Below are positions 22,869 to 33,465 of a stretch of DNA of 38,722 nt, piece after piece. The DNA comes from Guillardia theta CCMP2712. Its lineage: Eukaryota > Cryptophyceae > Pyrenomonadales > Geminigeraceae. The position numbers and the translations under genes were made by a program. Numbering within the stretch: position 1 is the first letter of the stretch; every line of letters begins with the position of its first letter. Under the pieces are notes generated by a model. That model ran no database searches. It was given only the letters and a program-made list of their open reading frames with translations, and was not told the origin of the DNA. The stretch lies in contig NW_005434642.1 of the NCBI RefSeq assembly GCF_000315625.1, forward strand, positions 485,869-524,590, read 5' to 3'.

Positions 22869-25800
22869 ATGCAAGTCCACCGCCCAAAGGAGTACAGGCC
22901 GCAGCTCGCGGACTCCAGCAAGCCTTTGTCTCGAGACGCTCAGATGCGCGAGGTCCTGCTCCTCCTGCTCCTGCTCCTCCTCCTCCTGCTCCTGCTCCTG
23001 CTCCTGCTCCTCCTCCTCCTCCTGCTCCTCCTCCTCCTCCTGCCCCTACTCCTACTGCCCCTGCCCTTCCCCCTGCCCTGCTCTTCTTGCCTCCTCTCCT
23101 GCCCCTGCTCCTGCCTTTGCCCCTGCCCCCCCCTGCTCCTGCTCCTACTCCTGCTCCTGCTTCTGTCCCTTCTTCCCCTTCCTCTCCCCCTGCTTCTCCT
23201 CATGGAATTGAAATCTGCGAGCAGTCACTGGGACTGGGTGCCGACGATGTCAAGTTGGGTGAGGATGAAGAGGACGAGGAGGCTCCTGCTCCTCCCTCCC
23301 GACGGGCGATGGTGATGGTTCTGTCGCCTGCTCGTTGCTCGTCATGACGTGAGTGCAGAATGGAAACGGAGAGATCTCGCGCATCCGCGAGCTAGAGGCA
23401 AAGAATCTTGAGCTGCAAAACAAGATATCACAGCTCGAAGCCAAGAAAGATGAGCAGGTAGGTGAACGTTGAGCACTCAGGAGTGTGACGAGCATGACAG
23501 GTCGAGACTATCAAGAAGCTTGCAAACTCAAGGATGGCGAACATCGAGAAGAAGTTTCAAGAGAAACTTGCAGCGAAGGAGAGAGAGTATGAGATGACTG
23601 ACATGAAGGAAAAGTTGCTGATAGCCCACAAGGTGTGAAGACTTACAGGCTTCAGCGTCAAGTGACATGCAAGAGGTCAGCTCGCATGACGTTTGCTGGT
23701 GTGCGAGTGAGAGTCGTGGTTGAGCAGATGGTCTTGTTGAAAGGAAGGGTCTCACAGTTAGAGAAACAGCTGACGGGTTTAGGTTTGTTTCCTGCGCGTG
23801 CTGAAGCCGTTTCTCACCTGGGACCTGCAGGCGTCGAACCCTCGACGAGCGTCTCGCCCATGTCGCTCCCGTGAGGCTGCGGATGGGAGGATGGAGAAGT
23901 TTGTCTGACATGCAGGACAGTGAGAGTCGGCTGCTTGCTGAGATCGAGAAGCTGCGAGCGGAGAATTCGAGCTTGAAGAGGTGAAGACTGCTCTCTGTGA
24001 CCTGTTGTCTCTCCAGTCCCTCCCCCTGCCTCCCTCTCCTCGTTCCTCTCTAGTTGCCTTCCTTCCTTCTTTCCTTCCTTCCTGTTGATGTTTTTTCCCC
24101 CTTGTCCTTATCCATCGCTCCAGTCGCCAGATGAACGGCTCATCGAAGTCAGTCGAGGGGTTGGAAGCAGAGAACAGGTCGAGAGATGGCGGGAGGGGAC
24201 ACGAGGCCTCATGACGCGCATCTTGCAGAGAGCTGAAGCAGATGGTCGACAACCTCACAGCTGCCAACTCGAAGCTCGTCTCCTCCACCAAGGTCAGGCA
24301 GAACCTGTCGTTGTCTCTCCGTTGAGAGTTCTTGTCTCAGGAGAAGATCTCCCCGATGGAGAAAGTTCTTGACAACTACAAGAATACGACCGACCACAAC
24401 ACGTTGAACGATGGCTCGAGTGCGATGAGCGAGCAAGTGAAGAAGCTTCAACAAGTGAGCCTCTCCTCCTCTCCTCCTCCCCTCCTCCCTGACTGCATCG
24501 TCTCCTCTGCCCCTCAGGTCATCTTGGATGAAAGCAACGCGCGCAAGAAGGCAGTGGAGGAGTTGGAAGCTCTTCGACAGGTTGAGTCTGCTCCCTGTGA
24601 CTTCTCCTTCTCACGTGGAATGCAGAAAATGTCTTCCAAGTCCGACCAGTCGAGCAAGTCTCTTTCTGACGCCCAGTCCAGTGTGAAGCAACTCCAGCTC
24701 AGGTCCAGCTCAAGTTGCCTTGTCGTTGTTGCGCATGTGTTTTTTTGTTTTCTCACCTGATGTGTATTGCTTCTTGTCCTGCCCGCCTTGTGTATCTTGT
24801 TCGTCACTTGTTATCTCCTTCTCTCTTCTATCTCACAGCCTTCACTGTCACCCTCACGCATCTCACTCGTCGTTCGCTCTGCCCTCTCAGTCTCTCTACA
24901 TCGCATGCTGATGTCTCGTTGTGCTTCAGCGTGTGCTGCCTGCCCCTCCTGACCTCATTGCAGCGTGCACGAGAAGGAGAAAGAGATGGCGATCTTGAAG
25001 CAGAACTTCAAAGCACAGCAGGTGAGTTGACATGTCCCATGAGGTTGGCACTGAAAGGGTGGCAGGATGACTTCACCATCAAGGAGAAAGACTTGCAGCG
25101 ACAGGTACTTCCTCTGCCTCCTCTGCCTCCCTCCCTCCTCTCCCTTCCTCTCCCTCCCTCTCCCTCCTCTCCCTCTCTCTCCCTCCTCTCCCTGCCTCTC
25201 CCTCCCTCCTCTCCCTGCCTCCCTCCCTCCTCTCCCTCCCTCCCCCTCCCTCTCCCTCCCTCTCCCTGCCTCTCCCTGCCTCCCTCCCTCCCTCCCTCCC
25301 TCTCCCACCTCTCTTGCCTCTCCTGCCTCTCCCCCTCTCCTTCCCTGGTGTTCCTCCTCCTTCTGCTGTCTCCTCCTCCTCTCTTTCCTCTCCTCCTTTT
25401 TTCTTTTCTTATTTCCCGTCCCTCACCTTGATTGCTTCTTCTCTTCACCCAACTTGTCCTTCTCTCACATGGTAAGCGATGTCTGCGACAGATCAAGATC
25501 TTGCAAGAAGAGAATGAAAGATTGAACAAGGAGGGAACGTCAAAGTTGCAGGTCTTCCTCCTTCCTCCTTCCTCCTCCCAACCTCCTCCCTCCTCTCTAC
25601 CTCCTCCCGCCTACCTTACTGTCCGTCATCGTCCATTTTCTCTCCTCTTTCCTCTCCCTCCTTTTGCCCATCCACCCTCTTCCCCCCCCTCCTCCCCTCT
25701 CATTCTGCATCTCCTCCTCCCTCCAGCCCTCTCGCTCGTTGCTCACTCCCAGCAGGAGACCAGGAGTCGCCTCAGGAAAGGAGGTCGCCGCGTCCTCGCC

Positions 25801-28108
25801 GACATCAAAAACCTCAGAGTCGCCATGGACGCCGCCAAGCAGGGGACGGTGAGAGAGCAGAGGGGAGGAGGAGGAGGAGGAGGAGGAGGAGGAGGAGGAG
25901 GAGACGAAAAGGGAGCACGGAGGGGAGGGAGGAAGAGAAGAGGAGGAGGAAGTTATCGTTGAGACTTTTGCGACAGAACACGCTCAAGCAGGAGCTGCTC
26001 CCTATCATGAAGTCCTTCTACCAGGTCTACCTCCTCCTCCTCCTCCTGTCCCTTGCTCTTTCCTGCTCCCTCGCCGTCCTCTCACCGCTCCTTGATGTTT
26101 TCCTGCATCCTGGCATTGAGTTAGCTTCTCACCTCCATGTCCTTCTTCTTGCTCGTCTCACACTCGTTTCAGCCCCTCAAGAAAGCTGTACAGAGAATCG
26201 AGAAGATCGAGTCTGGGTGAAAATTCCTCCCTCCTTCCTTGCCGCCTTTTCTTAATCCCTTCCATCTCTCNNNNNNNNNNNNNNNNNNNNNNNNNNNNNN
26301 NNNNNNNNNNNNNNNNNNNNNNNNNNNNNNNNNNNNNNNNNNNNNNNNNNNNNNNNNNNNNNNNNNNNNNACGAAGGGGACAGAGAAATTTTTCGAGTTC
26401 GATCGCACGTTTGGCCCCAACTCAACGCAGGAGCAGGCAAGAGGAAGAGAGGGGAGGATGGAAGGGTGGTGGAAGGAGAGAGGGGGACAAGGGGGGGATC
26501 AAGAAGTTGAAGGGGGGAGGGGAGCGAGCCTTGGGGAGTTGGGGGCCGGGGAGGGGAAGGGGGGGGGGGGGGGGGCAGAAGGGGGAGGGGGAGGAGGAGG
26601 AGGAGAAAGACTGACTGAAGGTCAGGTGTTCGAGGAGGTGGAGGCTTTGGTCACCTCCGTGCTGGACGGATACAACGTGTGCATCTTCGCGTATGGTCAG
26701 ACGGGGTCAGGAAAGACTTTTACCATGGAGGTGAGGGATGAGGAAGAGAAGGAGGGGGGAGGAGAAGCTGTGGGAAGACCAGGAGAGGCAGCGAGGAGAG
26801 GAGGGGAGAGCAAGGGGGAGGGAGAGGAAAGGATGAGGATGAGGAGGATGAGGATGAAAGGAGGGATTATTCTTTTCTAAAGTTGTTGTCAGGGATCGAA
26901 CCAGGAAAAAGGAATCAACCCAAGAACGCTTGCAAGATTGTTTGAGATGGTGCCGCCACTGTTTTTGACCTCTTCCCCTTCCCCTTCCCCTGCCCTTGCC
27001 CTTTTCTCTCCCTTCCTCCTCCCCCCTCCTCTCACTGTCTCGCCTGCAGATCGCCAACAAGAGTCAGGACTTCACCTACACCGTCGAGTTCTCCATCCTC
27101 GAGATCTACAACGAGGAGATCAAGGATCTGCTGGAGCCCGGGGGTAACAAGAAGTTGGAAGTCAGACAGGTCACTTCCATTCCCCCACCGCCTCCCCCTT
27201 ACCCTCCTACAGGGTCCCGATGGAAACTACGTACAAGATCTCTTTCTTGCTAGGGTATTTGCGTTGCCCCCTTTCCTGCTGCCATCCTCCTCCACCTCCT
27301 CCCCTATATCCTGCGCCTGCTCCTCCTGCTCCTTCCTGTCCTTCTCCTCCTCTTTCTCTGTCTCCAGTTCCTCGTCTCTTCTGATTGCTCGCAGGTCTCA
27401 TCCTATGAAGAAGTTATCAAGTTGTGGAGCAAGGCGAGGGACAACAGGTTCACCTCTCCTCCCGCCCTTCCTTCTTCCCTTCCTCCCCCCCCCCCCTTCC
27501 TCTTTCTCTTGTCTCCTTGGCTTTCTCCTCGCTCTCTCCTCTCCCTCCTTCCTTCTCTGTTCTGCTCCTCTCCTTCGCCCTCCCTCCCTCATGTCAACCG
27601 ACCCTCAAGCTCCTCCTCCCTCCATGTCCTTGTCTTCTCCTCCTCCACCACTTTCCTGCTCACTTCCTGCAGGACCACCTTCAACAACAACATCAACGAA
27701 CACTCCTCCCGCTCTCACCTTGTACTCTCCGTGTACGCACGAGGAGAAAACCGTTCGACAGGAGTTCAGTCTTACGGCAAACTCCACCTCGTTGACCTCG
27801 CTGGTATGCCCCTCCCCCCCTTCCCCCCCTCCTCCCCCGCTTCCTCGTCCTCGTCCTCCCTTCCTCCTCCTTCTCCTGCTCCTCCCTTCCTCCTCCCCCT
27901 GCTCGTCCTCCATGTCAGCCTTGTCCTCCATCATTGCTTTTTTCAGGTTCAGAGAGGTTATCTCGTACGAACGCTACCGGCGATCGCCTGAAGGAAGCAC
28001 AGGTTTCCTTCCAGCCTTCTGCTCCTCCTCCTCCTCATCATCCTTCTTCCTCCTTGCTCTGCTCCTGCTCCTCTTCCTCCCTGCACCTCTCTCTGCTCCT
28101 TTTTCTCC

Positions 28109-28140
<32 letters not shown>

Positions 28141-28626
28141 ATCTCAGAACATCAACAAGTCTCTCTCTGCCCTCGGCGACGTGATAGCAGCGGCGGCGGG
28201 CAAGCAGGGGCACATCCCCTACCGCAACTCTAAACTGACTCACGTCCTCCAAGACTCGCTCGGACAAGGTGAGACAACTGCTGATTCGCGCGTCCCTGAC
28301 ACCTCTCCTCCTCCTCCTCCTCCACCTCATCCTCCAGACTCCAAGACCCTCATGATCGTCCAAAGCTCCCCCCTCGTCCGCGACGTCGGCGAGTCCATCT
28401 GCTCTCTCCAGTTCGCCACCCGTGCAAGGTTCTCATACTCCTGCTCCTCCTTCCTGCTCATCCCATTCCTTCCTTCCTTCTCCTCCCTCCTCCTTTGCCC
28501 TCCTCCTGATCCAACTTGTAGATCCGTCGAGCTTGGCCAGGCGAAGAAGCATGTTGTTCCTGGTAAGGGTTTGGAGGAGGAGGAGGAGGAGGAGGCTGAC
28601 ATGATGCCGAAGGACGGAAGAAGTGA
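22869..28626 (+). CDS. Kinesin-14 family minus-end motor (C-terminal motor)
   Basis: Many small exons encode a long coiled coil (for example [96 protein letters not shown]) and then a C-terminal motor, the layout of minus-end kinesin-14. Motor motifs: [40 protein letters not shown]-loop [33 protein letters not shown], switch [13 protein letters not shown], switch II VDLAGSERLSR, then [15 protein letters not shown] and [19 protein letters not shown]. The neck (usually GNIRVFCRVRP) falls in the 100-N gap. The 3' end is my best splice: a 50-nt intron after KKHVVPG, stop at 28624-28626. The 5' end is uncertain: ATG at 22869 starts [20 protein letters not shown], but a Pro-coding CT repeat that follows is either intron or linker. 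Introns are unusually CT-rich. Confidence 0.85.
25864..25903. repeat. (GGA)n microsatellite in a kinesin intron
   Basis: About 13 GGA copies in the intron after the coiled-coil exon ending AAKQGT. Confidence 0.85.
26271..26370. other. Assembly gap of 100 N
   Basis: Exactly 100 N, probably a gap of nominal size. It removes the neck and first strand of the kinesin motor. A purine-rich tract with a 17-nt G run (26559-26575) lies nearby, consistent with a difficult region. Confidence 0.98.
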
Positions 28627-28687
28627 AAAACACGCTGCGAGCTGGTCGGTAGCTAGAAAGTTCCTCAACAAAACAAACAAACAAAAC

Positions 28688-28693
28688 AATAAA
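28688..28693 (+). other. Candidate polyadenylation signal AATAAA (kinesin)
   Basis: AATAAA about 62 nt after the proposed kinesin stop codon. This supports a transcript end near 28,700. Confidence 0.4.
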
Positions 28694-28861
28694 TTATTTT
28701 TTCCTCCGCCGTTCTTCTCCATTGCTCTTTCCTCGTCTTCATCTCTCCTTTCATCTTCTTCATGTACAAGTTTCGCATCACTCGTCTGCCTTCATCGCGG
28801 CATTCGAGGAAGCATGATCTACTCAGCGTCAGCTCCCTCCCCCCCACTCTCCACAACTTCT

Positions 28862-29071
28862 CTTACCGCTGCCCATCAACTTCACCATCGTTGTCGACAT
28901 GTCCGAGCTCTCCATCTTTGCGCTACTGGCCAGTCGCTTCATTGCATCGGCCAGCGGAGTGTGAAACCCGATCTTGCCGCACCTGAAGTCAAGCACCAGG
29001 ATCAGGGTGAGCGAGGACGAGGAGGGAAGGGGGAAGTTGACAAGTGAAGGTTGAAGAGCAGAGGGTGACAT
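28862..29071 (-). CDS. Possible small protein or exon, unidentified
   Basis: A minus-strand frame from an ATG at 29071 passes through a Ser/Leu-rich stretch into balanced sequence [20 protein letters not shown] and [18 protein letters not shown], ending at a GTAAGA donor-like site near 28862. The second part looks like real protein (amphipathic helices), but I find no convincing continuation. It could be an exon of a small gene squeezed between kinesin and NELF-B, or chance. Confidence 0.2.
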
Positions 29072-29261
29072 GGGAAGGCAGGCAGGCAGTGAGAGTGGAA
29101 GGAAGCAGGGAGAGCGGGAGGGGAGGAACCAAGGAAGGAGGAAGGAAAGGGAGTGGGGGAGAGGGAGAGAGAGAGGGAGAAGGTGGGGGGAGAGGGAGAG
29201 GGAGAGGGAGAGGGAGGGGGAGGGGGACGGGGGATGAGAGACAAGGCATGAGGTTTCAGCA

Positions 29262-32199
29262 TCACTTAAGAAGAGTCTCCGTGTCGACGTCTGGGTCTGA
29301 GGCGAGCAATTCCTTCTGTCGCATAGAAATGAGATGGAGGCAACAAGCAGACATGTCAGGACTACCAACACTTGCCGTAGCTCCTCGTGAAGCACCTCCT
29401 TCTCCTCCTTCTCCTCCTCCACTTGATCTTTAGTGGCTACATCGAGTAGTTGCAGGAAGGAGACAAGCACCCCACAGCAGACTTTTGCAATAGAGGATGT
29501 CTTGACAACCAAGGCGCACGAGCTTGTCCTCAAGGATTGAAGTTTCGATGCATCTCCGGTTGTGTTCGATTCATTTGTATGCTGCAGCACGATTACCGCT
29601 GTATGTCACACTGCTCCACTCCTGCACCTTCGATATGTGCCCGTGCAATCTTCTCGCTATCACCGTCAACCTCCTGCCCTCCTCCAACTGCGAAACTATC
29701 AGCACCTTTGTTGCACTCCAAGCATCAATCGAGTGCCTGAAGGATCAGCGAAGATGGCGGGACATACAAGGACAAGAGCTGATCGAATTTCTTTGTATCT
29801 GCCTGATCTGAAGTTCCAAAAGTAGCAAAACATCATCAAATAGGAAACAATAACAGCGAAATAAAGATTGCCTGTCGCAATTGTGTTCAACATATACTCT
29901 AACACCATCAACCTCGCTGGATTGCATTCTCCTGTACCTCGTTATCACTGACGATGTCCAGGGTCAAAGACTGTTAAGGGAATACCAACGGTTTTGACGA
30001 AGATTTCCTCAAAGTCCTCTGGATCACCTTCTTCTCTGCATTTCTTTGGGATCAGGAAAGTTCAAAGTCATCAATCATGGTGCACCTTATGATGTCGTCT
30101 ACTAGACTGACCAAGAGTGACGGATAAAATTCATTCAAGATCTTCTGACATTCCTTGTCAACCTGTGTCGAAGTTCTCAGCTTCGCGAAACTGCGTGCAT
30201 TGAATCAAACAGGACCGGGGAAGCTTTATCGCCCTTCTTGGTCAAGTGAGGGAGACTGATGCTCGGGAGGGTGTGCAGCTCATCATTTGTGGACAGACAA
30301 ATAAATCTCGTTGCCAACCGAAGCACCTAGAACGATCATAAGTCCTTCCCATCGGAGGAAGCATCTTGAATCCTGCCCCTGCCCCTGCCCCTGCCCCTGC
30401 CCCTGTCCTCCTGCCTTTCCTGTTTCTTGGGCTCTCTGATCTTTCATGGATGTTGCTCTCTTGTTCGACGAATTACCTTGTCGTCCTTTGGAATGCCTTC
30501 TTCCTCAGCAACTCGCTTGCAAGCAGTCATGATGGTATTGGAGAGGAGGCATGAGAATTCAGGAGTCTAAGCAACAAATGACTATCAGCTAGAGCAGACC
30601 AGAAGGAAGATTTCCAAAGAGAATAAAAATCTCACTCGTAGCAACATGGAGGCCAGCAACGGATCTGAACGCTCGATCAAAGGCTCCATGTCACTCATCA
30701 ACTTCAAAACGTCCTTCCAGAAGCAGTCATACTATCTCTTCTTCCAATCCAAGGGGACACCTTTTCTTTGCTCGAATTTGAAATCAGATTGCAAAGGCGG
30801 AAAGTAGCATCTGGGAGGCTGCTTAAAACACCATACGGAACATGCCCACACAATACCAGTCTCTGCGACATGCCTGACTCCGGACTCGTGGACTGCTAAT
30901 GGAAGGTGAAGACGCAATGTAGACCTGTTAGCAACAATCAATTTGCCATCATAGAAACGAAGCGCTCTATACAAATAAGAGGTTAACGGGTTTGTGCGAT
31001 ACTCGACTTCAATAATCTTCAATGCCTACATATATGTTCAGAAGATCTCAACATCACTATCTTCACCTCCCACCTGTGTATATAATTCTTGGAAATCCCC
31101 AAGGATGGCGACCATCTCTTGCAAAACCTTGCTTGCAGCTCTTGCTTTCTTCTGATTTGTGCTAACGTTTGATAATCCATTCACCACGCCCAGAGTCTAT
31201 GTAGATTCGGCAATCAAGATGAAATTTGTGTTAGGTTTGCAACACCTTTGATTGCATGCGATATGAATTTAGAAGTCCATTGAATTCTTTACGAAACAGT
31301 GCTTTGTCCGGTTCATTGGCCCACACCTACTCATTCCATGCATCAAACATGTACTACACTTCGTTTTCACGACCTGTCGCCTTACTGACAACGGCAATTC
31401 TTTCACCAGGTCTGGACTCTGTGCTAGAGTGACCAGATATGACACGGGCACTTTGTTCAAATTCGAGAAAAGTGTCTGGACCGCAAGCGTCAGCCTCCCC
31501 TCCCCTCTCCCCTCCTCATCAACACAATAGAGTACCAGAGGGATATCCCTGAGCTCTGGAATGGATATGTAGGGAAAGCACTTCTCAAGCAGGGCAAGCT
31601 TCTTCTCTGTCGACATGCTCTCAACTTTCGAGAGCAGTCGATCTTTCAGCCGAGTAAGAATTTCCTTGTGCTGCTCGGCGCTGCAACAACAAGATTCAAA
31701 CGAGAAACAAGATTCAAACGAGAAACAAGATTCAAAAGAGAAACAAGATTCAAAGGAGAAACAAGATTCAAACGAGAAACAAGATTCAAAGGAGAAACAA
31801 GATTCAAAGGAGAAACAAGATTCAAACGAGAAACAAGATTCAAAGGAGAGACGTCTGAGTACACAGCGACATGCAACCATCCTCATGGGACCCACCGGGA
31901 GATACCCATGAGATCCAGCCATTCCTGAGCAGGAGAGCAGGAGGGAGTTTGCAGTGAATTCTCTGAAACGAAGTTCTTGATGGCCGTCCTTGGATCCTTC
32001 GCTGTTGCCAGGCATTCTCTCAACGCATTTCCGCCCTGTACACCCACCGGGCGAAGGTCCTTCCCTTGCATGGCAAACTCTTGCAACGATCCAACGCAAT
32101 TATCCTAACAAAACCGAGGATCAGATCAGACTACATAAAGGCATTCTAGGAGACAAGACCAAAACGTACACCACCACAAAGATCTCTCAATCTCCCCAT
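29262..32199 (-). CDS. NELFB: Negative elongation factor subunit B (NELF-B/COBRA1)
   Basis: NELF-B is a core subunit of the complex that holds RNA polymerase II at promoter-proximal pause sites. ATG at 32199 (MGRLRDLCGG), GTACGT donor, 65-nt intron, then exon 2 (32104-31892) with GGNALRECLATAKDPRTAIK and NSLQTPSCSPAQEWLDLMGI. This matches the animal N-terminus in register (G-x-x-LKE-x-L...P-x-x-AI-x-x-F...EN-x-x-x-PS...LDLHG). After an intron containing a minisatellite come LTRLKDRLLSKVESMSTEKK, LALLEKCFPYISIPELRDIP, LNKVPVSYLVTLAQSPDLV, SVRRQ then VWANEPDKALFRKEFNGLLN, KKARAASKVLQEMVAILGDF and STLRLHLPLAVHES. Near the end are EYMLNTIATGN, KKFDQLLSLYVPPSSLIL and a C-terminus KELLASDPDVDTETLLK (stop 29264-29262). 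Exons between about 30100 and 30730 were not fully resolved. Confidence 0.85.
30373..30405. repeat. (CCCCTG)n hexanucleotide repeat
   Basis: About five tandem copies of CTGCCC within the NELF-B gene, probably intronic. Confidence 0.85.
31689..31851. repeat. 18-bp minisatellite, nine copies, in a NELF-B intron
   Basis: Nine tandem copies of an 18-bp unit, ACAAGATTCAAA[C/A/G]GAGAA, varying almost only at one position. It lies inside the NELF-B intron (31891 to about 31674). Because 18 is a multiple of 3 the array is open on the minus strand (repeating Phe-Glu-Ser-Cys-Phe-Ser), but that frame does not connect to the NELF-B frame of the preceding exon, so I treat it as non-coding. Confidence 0.9.
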
Positions 32200-33465
32200 C
32201 CCCACCTGGTTTCCACCTTTGTTACTTCTCCTCCCCCCTTGCCTCCTGCCTTCCTCTACAGACCGCTGACTCTACCATCCCAGCTTCTCTTCAGTCTTTC
32301 TCGCGTCCTGCCATCTCCTACATCCTTTTCTCGTTCCACATCTGCCGCTCATCGCCCGTCGCCATCACCCCCCGCCTCCCGGCTATGCTCAAGTTTCATC
32401 GTGGAATGCGCGGGAAATGAAAACCCCTCATCCCCACTCCTCCTAGCACTGAGAACTGAATCGGACTACAGCGGCGGCGCGGCGGCCCGGTGACTCAGGG
32501 CCGAGTGGGCATTCCGACTCCGGACCCGGCGCCGGGCGTCCGACCGTGGCCCCCCGGGAGTACGAGCCCGGTCACCGTCTTGCCAGTGCGGACGGTGTCG
32601 GATTTTTTACTCAAAGTTAAGTTAAAAATCAGTACGAGGACCAATCAGGAGAGTCGAGGAGGCTTGACCCTGACACTGTCGCACAGGCCAAACGGCGAGA
32701 AGAGAAAAGACAGCGAGAACCAAACCTAAACCTGCCGATCGGACTCTGTGATCACTCTGAGGGGGGTCCGGCCCGGCCGGGCTGGCGCGGACTGAGTCGG
32801 CCCGGACGGTCGGGCCCGCCCGGGCACTCAGCCGGCCTGCCAGTGCGAACCGTAACTTGATTACGAGCAACGAGCCTCTAAGAGGCCTTCTCTTTTACTC
32901 AAAGTTAAGTTAAAAAATGAATGACTCACCTCAGTACTGGCAAAGATACGCTGGGTGACGGACGACTCGCCGCCCGGCTCAGCGCCATTGAGGGGGTGGG
33001 TTGTTAGTAAAGCCTATCACTGCTCAGGGGTGGGGGTGGTACCGGGTTCGTAGGTGTCTGTAAGGCTTCCGTGTATTCGGAGATGGTTGGCATGGCGAAG
33101 GGGTGGGGGGGTGGGGAGGGGTCAGTCCTTAGCATCAGAGGAGTCACTGTTGGGGCATTAATGAAGGGTGGGTGGTACTACCCACCCTCGTTATTTACAT
33201 ATGTTGACAAGAGAGTCAAAGCCTTCAAGCCAGGGGGTTACCTTGATCGCATCCTAAGGGGGGGGTAGTCTAACCCTCGGCTCGAACGCCCATGGTGGTA
33301 ATTGCGAGGATATGTTGGGGGTGGAGGACGGAAATTCAAGGGGGTGGTCATATCCCGAAGGCAGAACTCGGGAGGGGTGGGGGGGGTGGAGATCCCTCTG
33401 CATGGCTGGGGAAGAGGGGGGTGGAGGTCATCGCATACTGACTCGGGGCGCGGCGCGCGTGGGCA
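32200..33465. other. Divergent intergenic region between NELF-B and alpha-kinase
   Basis: CT-rich leader of NELF-B (32200-32400), GC-rich patches (32460-32600 and 32750-32850), a 24-bp direct repeat, then a long G-rich tract (about 32990-33430) running up to the kinase start. No gene seen; frames in the G-rich tract are Gly/Arg/Trp strings. Confidence 0.55.
32605..32916. repeat. 24-bp perfect direct repeat flanking a GC-rich segment
   Basis: The 24-bp word beginning TTTTACTCAAAGTTAAG and ending TTAAAAA occurs at 32605-32628 and 32893-32916, in the same orientation, 288 bp apart start to start. Between them is sequence with a GC-rich half (32750-32850). A related TGAGTAAAA word occurs at about 35620 beside another GC patch. 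Confidence 0.85.

Larger units (their letters stand above)
28627..29261. other. Convergent region between kinesin and NELF-B
   Basis: Kinesin 3' UTR, then coding-like minus-strand sequence, then a purine-rich repeat on + (about 29155-29225, GGGAGA words) ahead of the NELF-B stop codon. Confidence 0.5.

Noticed and set aside
22940-23203. Arg/Ser-rich (SR-like) minus-strand frame
   Set aside because: It is the complement of the CT repeat in the kinesin gene; the RS dipeptides come from the repeat.
25008-25529. Arg/Gly/Glu-rich minus-strand frames
   Set aside because: They are antisense of CT-rich kinesin introns, low-complexity with no independent support.
31269-32099. 276-codon minus frame with Phe-Glu-Ser-Cys-Phe-Ser repeats
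   Set aside because: It joins a NELF-B exon to intron and minisatellite in a frame that is wrong for the upstream NELF-B exon; splicing explains the region better.
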